The notes: a model not told the origin generated them from the letters alone. Counted from the stretch's first letter, positions 7,222 through 15,141 are shown. The stretch: 64,000 nt of DNA from Nitrospira_D sp019636945 (GCF_047338595.1 NZ_JBLFBO010000001.1:377666-441665), one strand, 5' to 3'. Numbers and translations: made by a program.

Positions 7222-9264
7222 ATGATTGAGTTCATTGGGCTGATTCTTCCTGTCATTTTTGTTGTTGCCGCCATCCGCTACTATAGGCGTCGTGGGTATC
7301 GCGGACCCCAGATAAACGACGCAGTACCTCCGCAACAATCGTCTGTATATCAGACTGTTCGATCTGCTGAACCATCTTCCGAGTCCTCCCCGTCAGTACC
7401 GGATACAGGGGCTGTGAGAGGGATCGGAGAAACCGGATGGTGGTTACTCAACCCCAACAGTGATGCTCCCATGACGGTTGCCGGATTGGACAAAGAACAG
7501 GCTGAGCAGCTTAAGCATCTCTTGGATCAGGGATACCTAGAGGCACCATATCAGCATACGAAGGAAGTCCTGGCATTTTTGCTCCGCACGAATGCTAGGT
7601 GGGGAGAATTAGAGGACTATATCGAAAAGGCGAAGGCGCTCTATCAGCGAGTAATTGCGGATCAGCAACAAGCATCGGCAGAGTGGAAAACAGCTGGCAA
7701 CCGGGATCGGGACGATCTACTGGCTGAATTCCGACGAACGGCGATCAATTCGCTGGAGGTACGGCCATATGCCGACTTAACGGTGTTACTTGAGGATGTA
7801 CCTGGCGATACGACGATTGATGACCTGCTGTTGGAGCAGTATGGGTTAGAGGCGCTCCAACTGTATCTTCGCTATGTCCGACCCCTGAATCGGGTACGTT
7901 TAGTGTCGGTGGATTCTCGAGAACGATCGGGTTTTGAACAATTGGTGAAACTGGGTCTTGCCCGGCGGGGAACCGAGATTCCCGTACAAGACATCTTGGA
8001 GATCTGCACACTCAAGCAGCTGGCCGACCTAGTGACCGATCTTTCGGCACCTCCATTTCGACGCAAGCGCACTGCCATCGACTACTTGACTACCCTCCCG
8101 GACATTGAGGCGCGTCTCGGACGGTTGGTGGCCTTTCGGGAAGTCTTTCAACTGCTAGCGTTGCCGGAGCGATTTGCGCATATCAATTTAGAGGAGCTGG
8201 CGCAGACATGGCGACACACGCACGAGGTTGCGAATCTGATGCATCGGACCTATGTTCTCGGTGGGTCGTCTGCTCAACGTCGGACGACTTTTTTGGCCAT
8301 GACTAAGGGAGATCCTGTCTACTGGACCTTGCTTGCTGGGAAAGATGATATGACTTGTCCATGCTGTCAGCGAGCGGCTGAGGTCGGTTATCGACGGGAG
8401 GCCGCACCGAGACTGCCGTTACATGTAGGTTGTCGATGCTCCGTCCTTCCTATAGTCGGGACCCCGCCAAATTCTTTGAAAATGTCCAGCACTCCGCCTC
8501 AATGCAAATTACCGGCGGTCACGAAGTCTTTCTCTAGCATTGCTCCGGCTCGTACAACCACGCTACTGATTGATTGCCAGACCGAAACAATCCAGGCGCG
8601 GAAGTTGTCTCAACATGGGAAGGCACGGTTTGCTCTGCCAGATGGTTTTGAAGGGACGGTGGAAGAGGTCGCGTTACATCATTATAGGCAAACTGGATGG
8701 CATGGTGTATGGGGGGAGAATCATCTCTGGTGGATGATAATGGCACTGTTATTCTGGGATGTTTATTTTGCCGATGTGCCAGACGCGTGGGACCCGCTCA
8801 TGAAGAAGTCCGGATTGCAATTAGATATGCCACGAGATTTATTCACCCCAAAGTTTTATGAGCGTCGCAAGCATTTAATCGCAGACCGGATTATTGCATT
8901 GAAGCAACTCGATGTATGTAGTGAATTGACAAGAACGTATTCTGCACATGTAGGCACCCCCTGCCGACCAATTGAACAGTGGGACAAGTTCTCGCTCAAG
9001 ATACTCCAAGAAATCGTATCCCAGGTACCCAGAGAAGTGTTCCTGTCTGTACTCCAACGGTTGCTGGAAAACTTTAACCGTAACCGCGCAGGGCTACCCG
9101 ATTTGTTTCTGTGGAAGGATGGTATTCAGGTATGGGCGGAGGTCAAAGGCCCGGGCGATACACTCTCTGTCGTCCAGGAAGAGTGGCTCAGTTTCTTGCA
9201 TGCCCAGGGAGGTGAAACGAGGATTATTCGCATCGTAGATCAGCACAGCCCGTCACCTAAGTGA
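7222..9264 (+). CDS. Membrane-anchored FAN1-like VRR-NUC nuclease with Mu gpF-like Cys/His module
   Basis: 680 residues. Residues ~4-20 form a membrane anchor followed by a basic patch (YYRRRGYRG). A helical region (about 85-340) has no family I can name. Residues ~366-412 carry C379-x2-C382 followed by H401-x2-C404-x-C406 in the pattern DxxTCPxC...PLHxxCRC, like the Mu gpF/minor head protein zinc motif. Residues ~465-672 match the FAN1 nuclease core: ALHHYRQTGWHGVWGEN, then LLFWDVYF, then GLPDLFLW, then AEVKGPGD. The expected catalytic set E499, D627, E640 and K642 is present, plus Q652. FAN1 cuts flapped and cross-linked DNA; here the usual N-terminal DNA-binding part is replaced. It sits on an element with a serine recombinase. 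Its role is unknown; DNA defence or element biology are options. Confidence 0.8.
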   Translation: MIEFIGLILPVIFVVAAIRYYRRRGYRGPQINDAVPPQQSSVYQTVRSAEPSSESSPSVPDTGAVRGIGETGWWLLNPNSDAPMTVAGLDKEQAEQLKHLLDQGYLEAPYQHTKEVLAFLLRTNARWGELEDYIEKAKALYQRVIADQQQASAEWKTAGNRDRDDLLAEFRRTAINSLEVRPYADLTVLLEDVPGDTTIDDLLLEQYGLEALQLYLRYVRPLNRVRLVSVDSRERSGFEQLVKLGLARRGTEIPVQDILEICTLKQLADLVTDLSAPPFRRKRTAIDYLTTLPDIEARLGRLVAFREVFQLLALPERFAHINLEELAQTWRHTHEVANLMHRTYVLGGSSAQRRTTFLAMTKGDPVYWTLLAGKDDMTCPCCQRAAEVGYRREAAPRLPLHVGCRCSVLPIVGTPPNSLKMSSTPPQCKLPAVTKSFSSIAPARTTTLLIDCQTETIQARKLSQHGKARFALPDGFEGTVEEVALHHYRQTGWHGVWGENHLWWMIMALLFWDVYFADVPDAWDPLMKKSGLQLDMPRDLFTPKFYERRKHLIADRIIALKQLDVCSELTRTYSAHVGTPCRPIEQWDKFSLKILQEIVSQVPREVFLSVLQRLLENFNRNRAGLPDLFLWKDGIQVWAEVKGPGDTLSVVQEEWLSFLHAQGGETRIIRIVDQHSPSPK

Positions 9265-9321
9265 CCAACACCATATGGCTGTCTATTCAGACAGAGCATT
9301 CTATATTAGAATGGAAATGGA

Positions 9322-9618
9322 ATGGGATTTGAGAAGGGTAGACGAAAGACAGGTGGCAGAAAGGTCGGCTCTTTAAACAAAGCGACCTTTGCGATTCAGG
9401 AAGCTTGCCGACAGCAGGGACCTATGATGATCAGTCGCCTGATAGACTTAGTGAAAAGCCGAGACGGGCATATATCGATAAAGGCTATGAAGATTCTGCT
9501 CAATTATGGGTTTGGGAGGCCATCCGAAAGCATCCAATTGAGTGGAATAGATGCGGCCTCGTCCTCCCCTCATGTTGTGTTTTACTTGCCGTACAACCCG
9601 AGGCATAAACCGGCCTAG
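9322..9618 (+). CDS. Small DUF5681-like protein
   Basis: 98 residues. The N-terminus GRRKTGGRKVGSLNKA resembles the basic GRPKGSxNK opening of DUF5681 and small phage terminase-like proteins. It is followed by helices and the phrase IKAMKILLNYGFGRPSES, which corresponds to the AxKELLDRGYGKP segment of that family. These proteins are common in prophages and integrated elements and may bind DNA. Here it lies between the nuclease gene and the recombinase cluster, consistent with a mobile element. Function is not established. Confidence 0.6.
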   Translation: MGFEKGRRKTGGRKVGSLNKATFAIQEACRQQGPMMISRLIDLVKSRDGHISIKAMKILLNYGFGRPSESIQLSGIDAASSSPHVVFYLPYNPRHKPA

Positions 9619-9738
9619 GTATCTGGACTTCGTTGGGGGTGTCCGAAGGCCCCCAGCTATTGCATGTTAGCGTTTTATCGGTGGTAAGTCCGAATGGGAC
9701 AAGTAGACATTCCGTACATGATAGAGTATCATGTTGCA

Positions 9739-9945
9739 ATGACAGCAAAGATTAAGCGAATCAATGTTGCCTCAACAGACGATTTTTTTACGGCAGAGGA
9801 AGCAGGGGATTTTCTTGAGATACGACCCGCAGTGGTTCGTAACTACTTGGCCGAAGGAAAGTTGACTACATATAAGTTCAAGTCACTGACCCTCGTGAAA
9901 ATAGAGGAATTGATGGAGTGGAAAAGTACCCGAGGTAGACGGTAA
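9739..9945 (+). CDS. Helix-turn-helix protein, possible excisionase or repressor
   Basis: 68 residues from the chosen ATG; starts at 9694 and 9718 are also open and no ribosome-binding site settles it. The core FFTAEEAGDFLEIRPAVVRNYLAEGKLTTYKF has the shape of the helix-turn-helix used by excisionases and MerR-type DNA-binding domains, with the final beta-hairpin (TYKFKSLTLVKIEELMEW). A small HTH protein just upstream of a site-specific recombinase fits a recombination directionality factor. That is an inference from position. Confidence 0.65.
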   Translation: MTAKIKRINVASTDDFFTAEEAGDFLEIRPAVVRNYLAEGKLTTYKFKSLTLVKIEELMEWKSTRGRR

Positions 9946-9958
9946 AGGAGGTCCTAGT

Positions 9959-10126
9959 ATGCTGACAATTCAAGAATGCCTCAAGTTTCTTTCTACCGGC
10001 TGTTCACTAACTAGTACCGAAGTAGAAATGCTGAGAGATGAACTCTATGCTATCGCGCAGGTGGGCCTACGGGGTCTGCCGCAATGGGGAATCTTTCCCG
10101 AGGGTCTCCGTTCGACTTCAATCTAA
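9959..10126 (+). CDS. 55-residue ORF with a strong ribosome-binding site
   Basis: An ORF of 55 codons starting MLTIQECLKFLSTG and ending PEGLRSTSI. It is preceded by AAAGGAGG at ideal spacing (7 bases to the ATG), 13 bases after the helix-turn-helix gene and 15 bases before the recombinase. The tight packing and the strong Shine-Dalgarno sequence argue that it is translated. No family is recognised. It has a predicted N-terminal helix and no membrane segment. Confidence 0.6.
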   Translation: MLTIQECLKFLSTGCSLTSTEVEMLRDELYAIAQVGLRGLPQWGIFPEGLRSTSI

Positions 10127-10141
10127 TCGAAGGCTGTTAGG

Positions 10142-10903
10142 ATGGGCATCAGAGTCGTTATTTATACACGAGTTTCTACGAAGGAACAGACTAAGAATCT
10201 TAGTCTGCAAACGCAGAAAAAGGCCTGCACCGAATACTGTCTCAATCATGGATATGAGGTTGACCGCATTTTTGTAGACGAAGGAGAGTCTGCGAAGACC
10301 ACTGCGAGGCCGGAATTTCGAAATCTTATGGAGTATTGTCGAGTGAATAGAGGCAAATTAGAAGCGGTTGTGGTGTACAACCTCAGCCGTTTTTCTCGAA
10401 ATACCGGTGATCATCTGACAATTAGGGCGCTTTTGACTAGCTATAGAATCACACTGCGTTCAGTAATAGAACCTACCGACGATACTCCGTCCGGAAAAAT
10501 GATGGAAACCATGATTTCCGCTATTGCCCAATATGAGAACGATGTGAAGGCGGAGCGGACGAAGGCCGGAATGAAGGCCGCGAAAGAATGTGGCCGATGG
10601 ACCTTCCAGGCACCGATTGGTTACCTGAATGCTTCAGATCCGATGGGAAAACCGACTTTGACCGTTGATCCAGTACGCGGACCGTTAATCAAAAAGGCAT
10701 TCGAACTGTATGCTACCGGGGCATATTCAAGAAACGAGGTGCTCAGGAAGGTTAGTGATCTCGGACTTCTCACTCGGGGAGGAAAAAGGGTTAGCGCTCA
10801 GACCTTTAGCAAGATACTGCGCAATCGTCTGTACGCAGGCTGGATTGAGTTACCTCAGTGGGGCGAAGCCACGCGAGGTAATTTCCCCGTGCTAACGTGC
10901 TAA
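10142..10903 (+). CDS. Large serine recombinase, N-terminal part (split gene)
   Basis: 253 residues holding the resolvase/invertase catalytic domain: VIYTRVSTKEQ with nucleophile Ser12, DEGESAKT, and VVYNLSRFSRN with the catalytic arginines, followed by the long helix and the start of the recombinase domain (KILRNRLYAGWIELPQWG). The frame ends in a TAA at 10901 just after an 8-base tandem duplication. If one copy is removed, this frame continues directly into the next entry and gives about 507 residues, the normal size of a large serine integrase. The integrase is therefore probably inactive, unless translation restarts or shifts frame at the overlap. Confidence 0.88.
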   Translation: MGIRVVIYTRVSTKEQTKNLSLQTQKKACTEYCLNHGYEVDRIFVDEGESAKTTARPEFRNLMEYCRVNRGKLEAVVVYNLSRFSRNTGDHLTIRALLTSYRITLRSVIEPTDDTPSGKMMETMISAIAQYENDVKAERTKAGMKAAKECGRWTFQAPIGYLNASDPMGKPTLTVDPVRGPLIKKAFELYATGAYSRNEVLRKVSDLGLLTRGGKRVSAQTFSKILRNRLYAGWIELPQWGEATRGNFPVLTC

Positions 10904-10904
10904 T
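10889..10904 (+). repeat. 8-bp tandem duplication that breaks the recombinase frame
   Basis: GTGCTAAC is followed at once by GTGCTAAT. Seven of eight bases match. Deleting one unit joins the reading frames as GNFPVLISEEMF, the expected sequence across this point in the family. Eight bases shifts the frame, which explains the early stop. Confidence 0.85.
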
Positions 10905-11673
10905 AAGTGAGGAGATGTTCATGCAGGTGGGATTGGTTCTAGATGGCAAGCGACCAACCGTGACACCTCACGTCCGTAATCACCCCGACTTTCCGTTACG
11001 TCGGTTCGTAGCCTGCGGTAAGTGTGGGAAGCCCCTTACGGGGTCATGGTCTAAGGGACGAGGTAAGCGTTACCCCTATTATCGCTGCCCCAACACTCGA
11101 TGCAAGGGTGTAAATGGCCGCAAAGACGATGTAGAGCGGGAATTCCAGCTGCTTCTGAAGAGACTCCAGCCCAAGCCGGAATACTTGCGTCTCTTCAATG
11201 CGGTAGTACTCGACGCATGGAATAAAAAGCAGGCCGATACTCTGCTGGAACGAGTGACCGTAGAGAATCAACTAAAGGTGCTAAACGAACGGAAGGAGCA
11301 GTTGATTGAAGCGTTTGTGTATAAGGGGGCAATAGACCAACCTACATTTCAGGGGGAACTCGATAAGATAAAGGAAAAAATGGCCCTAGCCGAGATCCAT
11401 CTAAATGAGGTGAAGCACGAGGAGCTTGATGCGGAATCAGTCCTGAACTTCTCGCAGTACATCCTTATCAATGCGGCCAGGCTTTGGTCCGAGGCATCAT
11501 TGGATCAGAGGCAACGACTTCAGAGAGTGCTATTTCCGAATGGATTAACGTTTATGGAAGGGAGTTTTGGAACCACCAAAACGTGCTTAGCTTTCAACCT
11601 CTTAGAGAGCTTTTCCCCCTCAAATGATAGTGTGGTGTCCCCAACGGGATTTGAACCCGTGTTACTGCCTTGA
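10897..11673 (+). CDS. Large serine recombinase, C-terminal part (split gene)
   Basis: 258 residues beginning at a GTG inside the duplicated 8-mer, overlapping the stop of the N-terminal part. It carries the rest of the recombinase domain (ISEEMFMQVGLVLDGKRP), the zinc ribbon (CGKCGKPLTG ... YRCPNTRCKG) and the coiled-coil region (about 125-175) that controls integration versus excision in large serine integrases. No ribosome-binding site is obvious at the GTG. The last 13 residues (VVSPTGFEPVLLP) are read from the complementary strand of tRNA-Glu, so the native C-terminus was probably changed on integration. Confidence 0.8.
   Translation: MLISEEMFMQVGLVLDGKRPTVTPHVRNHPDFPLRRFVACGKCGKPLTGSWSKGRGKRYPYYRCPNTRCKGVNGRKDDVEREFQLLLKRLQPKPEYLRLFNAVVLDAWNKKQADTLLERVTVENQLKVLNERKEQLIEAFVYKGAIDQPTFQGELDKIKEKMALAEIHLNEVKHEELDAESVLNFSQYILINAARLWSEASLDQRQRLQRVLFPNGLTFMEGSFGTTKTCLAFNLLESFSPSNDSVVSPTGFEPVLLP
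11633..11643. other. Candidate attachment-site junction at tRNA-Glu 3' end
   Basis: The recombinase gene runs into the 3' end of tRNA-Glu (bases TGGTGTCCCCA on the plus strand, including the encoded CCA). This is the classic place for an element to join the chromosome. The exact crossover cannot be fixed from one junction. A partial match to the same bases occurs at 6788. Confidence 0.35.
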
Positions 11674-11710
11674 AAGGGCAATGTCCTAGGCCAGGCTAGA
11701 CGATGGGGAC
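11633..11710 (-). tRNA. tRNA-Glu (UUC)
   Basis: A full cloverleaf reads on the minus strand: acceptor GTCCCCA pairing with TGGGGAC, anticodon loop CTTTCAA with anticodon TTC, T-arm ACGGGTTCAAATCCCGT, discriminator A and an encoded CCA. Its 3' end faces the serine recombinase. Confidence 0.93.
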
Positions 11711-11862
11711 GTGACCACAAAGGTCAGGAGAGAATGGATACCACATTCCGAGCGGCGCTGTCACTAGGAGACCTAGCCTGGCTGTTATGGAGGTCTGATT
11801 CGCGAGAATTGATCTAGTCCGTCTGTTTTTTGAGGTTGCGTAGAGTGTATGCGGAGTTCTAT

Positions 11863-12423
11863 TCAAGTGCGGGGGGTGTAGAACGGTAGCTCTCCCTCCA
11901 TGGCAGCAAGGGGACGGTGGGCTTGGTCCTTTCGTGAGAGGATCGGTTGAGTCACCGGCCAGGTAATTCCTAAAGCCGGATCGTTCCAAAGGATCCCGCG
12001 ATCATCCTTGGGGGAATAATAGGCGGTACATTTATAGAGAAAGCAGGCGGTATCGCTGGTAACGCAAAAGCCATGCGCGCATCCAGGGGGAATGTACATT
12101 TGCTGCAGGGTTGATCCGGATAAGACGATTCCATACCATTTGCCGAATGTGGGTGATCCTTTCCGGATATCGAGGACCACATCGTATACCGTACCTTCCA
12201 GGGCCATCACGAGTTTCCCTTGGGCATTGGGTTGTTGGAAATGCAGACCTCGTACGGTGTTGCGAATAGACCGAGAATAGTTATCCTGAACGAAGTGTTC
12301 CGTAATACCCGCGTCACGGTATCGCTGTTCGTGATAGGTTTCTGCAAACGAACCACGATGATCTCCCAAGAGGGAGGGTTCCAGTACGAGGACGCCAGGA
12401 ATGTTGATAGAAGTTACATGCAT
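11863..12423 (-). CDS. rfbC: dTDP-4-dehydrorhamnose 3,5-epimerase
   Basis: 186 residues, usual length. The enzyme epimerises C3 and C5 of dTDP-4-keto-6-deoxyglucose in dTDP-L-rhamnose synthesis for surface polysaccharide. Visible: DHRGSFAETY near the start, the VRGLHFQ motif with catalytic His61, YIPPGCAHGF, and LYKCTAYY with the conserved Tyr. No rfbA, rfbB or rfbD is nearby, so the other steps must be encoded elsewhere. The preceding gene on the same strand ends 8 bases upstream, so the two are likely cotranscribed. Confidence 0.94.
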   Translation of the reverse strand: MHVTSINIPGVLVLEPSLLGDHRGSFAETYHEQRYRDAGITEHFVQDNYSRSIRNTVRGLHFQQPNAQGKLVMALEGTVYDVVLDIRKGSPTFGKWYGIVLSGSTLQQMYIPPGCAHGFCVTSDTACFLYKCTAYYSPKDDRGILWNDPALGITWPVTQPILSRKDQAHRPLAAMEGELPFYTPRT

Positions 12424-12431
12424 GACACTGC

Positions 12432-12860
12432 CTACTCCGGATCAGGGTTTTGTCCGGGCAGCAGGCCGGTTGAAGGATCAAGGCTTCCTGACGTATCGGG
12501 ATACAATTGCCCCAAGCGGTCTATTAACGGTAGTGCCTCAGGTGTGGTATTCATCCTAGGGGCACTGACCGGATGATCCCAGACGAGGGTGGAGATATTG
12601 GCTTCCTGGAGCAGAGACCGGATCGTAGACGCGCAGGCCTCAAGTGTGAGTTCAGTCCCCGCGCGAAGATCAAGAACGCGATCTTGAAGATTAGTCGGGG
12701 GTGGCTCCGTATGAAGGAGTCTCCAGCAGCGATCGAAAATTGTTTGGCGAAGTTCTTTGGATAGGTTGATGGTCGTCAGATCCGCAGTGCACAGTGCCGA
12801 CACGAATAAGACAAACTGGAGCTCAGGCATTCCTGGATGCTCGACATCGAGAGACGGCAT
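12432..12860 (-). CDS. Hypothetical protein upstream of rfbC
   Basis: 142 residues from an internal ATG (MPSLDVEHPGMPELQF). An upstream ATG at 12989 is open too but would overlap the divergent MoaD-like gene. The sequence is mixed hydrophobic and acidic without a signal peptide. It contains LFVSALCTADLTTINLS and ends in a Pro-rich tail. I recognise no family. The close spacing to rfbC supports a real coding gene, but the start and even the reading frame remain uncertain. Confidence 0.45.
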   Translation of the reverse strand: MPSLDVEHPGMPELQFVLFVSALCTADLTTINLSKELRQTIFDRCWRLLHTEPPPTNLQDRVLDLRAGTELTLEACASTIRSLLQEANISTLVWDHPVSAPRMNTTPEALPLIDRLGQLYPDTSGSLDPSTGLLPGQNPDPE

Positions 12861-12951
12861 CCGCTCATTATCCGTACGAATCTTCAGGGAGTCAACTGTC
12901 GGTTCCGTAAGTGTGCTTTGTTGACCCGGTATAGGAGGGAAGAGAGGAAAA

Positions 12952-13227
12952 ATGGTGACGATTGCTCTGACCGGACAACTCCAAACCATGGATGGGGAGT
13001 GTGATCTCGCCTGCGAAATCGATCAGGCGCTGTCCGTTCGACAACTGATTCAGCGGCAGGGTGTTCAATTGCGTCATTTACTGCAGCTATTACGCGAAAA
13101 AAAGGTGCTGGTCACGATCAACAAGAGAATTGCGAGCGAAGATTCGCTTGTGCACGATGGGGATGCGATTCGTCTCATCGGCCATGACGGGATGGGTGGG
13201 AGCGGGCTTGGCCCTACGCATTTGTAG
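12952..13227 (+). CDS. MoaD/ThiS-like beta-grasp protein with atypical tail
   Basis: 91 residues with a good GAGAGGAAAA site before the ATG. The order VTIALTG, a central helix with LRHLLQLL, then VTINKRIASEDSLVHDGDAIRLI fits the ubiquitin-like fold of sulfur carriers MoaD and ThiS. Those proteins end in Gly-Gly, which is adenylated and thiocarboxylated. Here a GMGGSG stretch is followed by six more residues (LGPTHL). Either the tail is trimmed to expose Gly-Gly, or the protein is not a conventional sulfur carrier. No thi or moa partner is adjacent. Confidence 0.7.
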   Translation: MVTIALTGQLQTMDGECDLACEIDQALSVRQLIQRQGVQLRHLLQLLREKKVLVTINKRIASEDSLVHDGDAIRLIGHDGMGGSGLGPTHL

Positions 13228-13247
13228 AAGGAGAAAGCGTAAGTGAC

Positions 13248-13284
13248 GAGGGGGATCGAAACCGAACCTGTTTCGATCCCCCTC
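13248..13284. terminator. Long perfect hairpin between convergent genes
   Basis: A 15-bp perfect stem (GAGGGGGATCGAAAC / GTTTCGATCCCCCTC) encloses a 7-base loop. It lies between the end of the MoaD-like gene and the end of the HU gene, so it could stop transcription from both sides. Neither side has a proper T-tract, so termination efficiency is uncertain. Confidence 0.55.
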
Positions 13285-13364
13285 ATAAAACAAGGCTGTA
13301 TGCAGCGGATGATCAAACTGGCTGCTGATCAAGCACTGCAGCAACGCCAGGACAGGAGCCTGTA

Positions 13365-13652
13365 TTATTTCTTGCCGAGAATCGCGTCCTTAGCTGCCTT
13401 CGCCACCCTGAATTTCACCACGCGCTTTGCGGGGATCTTGATCTCTGCGCCGGTTTGAGGGTTCCGCCCGATCCGTGCCTTGCGGTTGGCCAGCTTGAGT
13501 TTACCGATACCGGGTACGGTGAAGACATTTTTCGCCTCACGATACGCTAAGGCCGCCAGATCATCAAGAATCTGGACTGCCCCTTTCTTTGTGATGCCAG
13601 CTTTCCCGGCGATGTAATCAGCAATCTGGGACTTGGTCATTGATTTTGCCAT
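13365..13652 (-). CDS. HU-family histone-like DNA-binding protein
   Basis: 95 residues. HU dimers bend and compact DNA. The sequence has the standard start MTKSQIADYIAGKAGITKK, the VPGIGKLKLANRKAR arm region and the signature RIGRNPQTGAEIKIPAKRVVKF, whose Pro intercalates into DNA. The ATG at 13652 is preceded by AAGGAGGT on its strand, which excludes the longer open frame. The gene is likely monocistronic. Confidence 0.95.
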   Translation of the reverse strand: MAKSMTKSQIADYIAGKAGITKKGAVQILDDLAALAYREAKNVFTVPGIGKLKLANRKARIGRNPQTGAEIKIPAKRVVKFRVAKAAKDAILGKK

Positions 13653-13943
13653 TCGTAAACCTCCTTGAGGGTAAGGAATGAAAGAAATTATGGTTCGTGT
13701 GACGCGACTCGCACAGAAACATTCCGCCAGAGAGTTGGGAGCGCCCGAATGTCCGCTCGTGCTCGCCTTATGAAAGTCGGCGAGAGTGTAGCCAAGAGTC
13801 GAAAGAGTGTCAACGAGAAAAAGCGCGACTGGCGCGAAGAAATGCGTACGCGGCCCTTGCGGATCCTGCAAATGGAAGGGTACAGTAGGGCTAGATGGAC
13901 TTCAGGGTCAGCGTAAACGGCTCTTGACCGTGGATCAGGTGAG

Positions 13944-14504
13944 ATGGGTAAAGACCTTCCTATAATATCCGTAGGTACATCAAGCTCATCTTCGGAGCAG
14001 CCTGATAACTTTCTTTATTCCCGAGTCTTCTGTCAAAAAGAAAACTCACCTCCCCTCGGCCTGTTGCTGGAGTTTCTCAGGTCTCGTGGGCAGGTTCCGG
14101 TCCTTCCGAGCAACCTGGAGGAGGGCCTGCTTCAGGAGTGGGCCTGGGTTCAAGTGGCGTTGGGCTATCAGCGGGATCGGAAACCGATCCAGGTCTTTTG
14201 TGTACGCGATCGTGGAAGTTACCGAGATGTCTATGACCAGGAGAAGCAGCAATTTCTGGATGTCCTCACGGCCTATGCCGACGTAGAGGCGCAATTGGCG
14301 TTGGAGTATGTGAACCGATGCCGATTTATTTTGACGACGCGCATGGTCGAAGACGATGTGACGGATGAAGGCTATGATTTCAATGGCTGGATTCTTGAGT
14401 TCTACCAAGAACAGTGCAATGGGATCGTACAGATTGACCGACAGGGGTTCTATTCTCCCAAGGGGGAATTAATCGTCGATCTGTCGAGTTCGTCCGAGAG
14501 TTGA
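13944..14504 (+). CDS. Conserved-looking hypothetical protein
   Basis: 186 residues, no signal peptide or membrane segment. It has an acidic and Ser-rich character at both ends (GTSSSSSEQ and DLSSSSES) and a folded middle with LGLLLEFLRSRGQVPVLP, IQVFCVRDRGSYRDVY and GWILEFYQEQCNGIVQIDRQGFY. I recognise no family. Its stop lies one base before the GTG of the cysteine-cluster gene, so the two form an operon and may act together. Confidence 0.6.
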   Translation: MGKDLPIISVGTSSSSSEQPDNFLYSRVFCQKENSPPLGLLLEFLRSRGQVPVLPSNLEEGLLQEWAWVQVALGYQRDRKPIQVFCVRDRGSYRDVYDQEKQQFLDVLTAYADVEAQLALEYVNRCRFILTTRMVEDDVTDEGYDFNGWILEFYQEQCNGIVQIDRQGFYSPKGELIVDLSSSSES

Positions 14505-14505
14505 T

Positions 14506-15141
14506 GTGACGCAGGCGCCGAGCTGGCAATCTCTCCCGTTATTCGAACAAACGGCACGATGGTTTGAACGGGCACACGCGGCTCTGCTCGGCGAATTGCC
14601 ATGTCGTCAGGGCTGTTCCCATTGTTGTGTGGGGATTTTCCCCGTCACGGTTCTTGATCAGCAAGTCATCCAGTTGGGGTTGAGTACGCTATCCGACTCT
14701 CATCGGAACCGAATCGTGGAGACTGCGGCAGCTCAGATCACCGACCTGACGGCCGCGGTACCCCAGCTGCTCACGAATCGGTTTGTCGATCACTGGTCGG
14801 AGCAGGAATGCGAACAGGTGATCGACCAGTGTTCTACCTGGCCCTGTCCTGCGTTAGAAAGTGATGGAGGGTGTGCGATCTATCAGTTTCGGCCGCTCGT
14901 GTGTCGATCTATGGGAATTCCTTCGGAGGATGATGACCATGTCAATGGCGCCTGTGCAGTGCAAACGTCGATTCCATTGATTCGACTCTCGAAAGCCCTT
15001 CGTGAGGAGGAGGATCGTCTGGCTGTGCTGGAAGCGGACGAACTTGAGGCCTTGCGCCACCAGCAAGGAGAGGAAGGAGAAGAAATGCTCCTCCCCTTTG
15101 CCTTCATACTAGAAGCATCGTCGCAGGCAATCTCGGCCTAG
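14506..15141 (+). CDS. YkgJ-family cysteine-cluster protein
   Basis: 211 residues starting at a GTG one base after the previous stop. The N-terminal CxxxCxxCC cluster (Cys33, Cys37, Cys40, Cys41 in LPCRQGCSHCCVG) and the later CPALESDGGCAIYQFRPLVC define the YkgJ/UPF0153 family, predicted to bind zinc or an iron-sulfur cluster. The biochemical role of the family is not settled. A second member lies at 25073-25873. Confidence 0.85.
   Translation: MTQAPSWQSLPLFEQTARWFERAHAALLGELPCRQGCSHCCVGIFPVTVLDQQVIQLGLSTLSDSHRNRIVETAAAQITDLTAAVPQLLTNRFVDHWSEQECEQVIDQCSTWPCPALESDGGCAIYQFRPLVCRSMGIPSEDDDHVNGACAVQTSIPLIRLSKALREEEDRLAVLEADELEALRHQQGEEGEEMLLPFAFILEASSQAISA

Noticed and set aside
6946..7338. A 130-codon minus-strand frame upstream of the FAN1-like gene
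   Set aside because: Overlaps the start of that gene, has no ribosome-binding site and no recognisable sequence.
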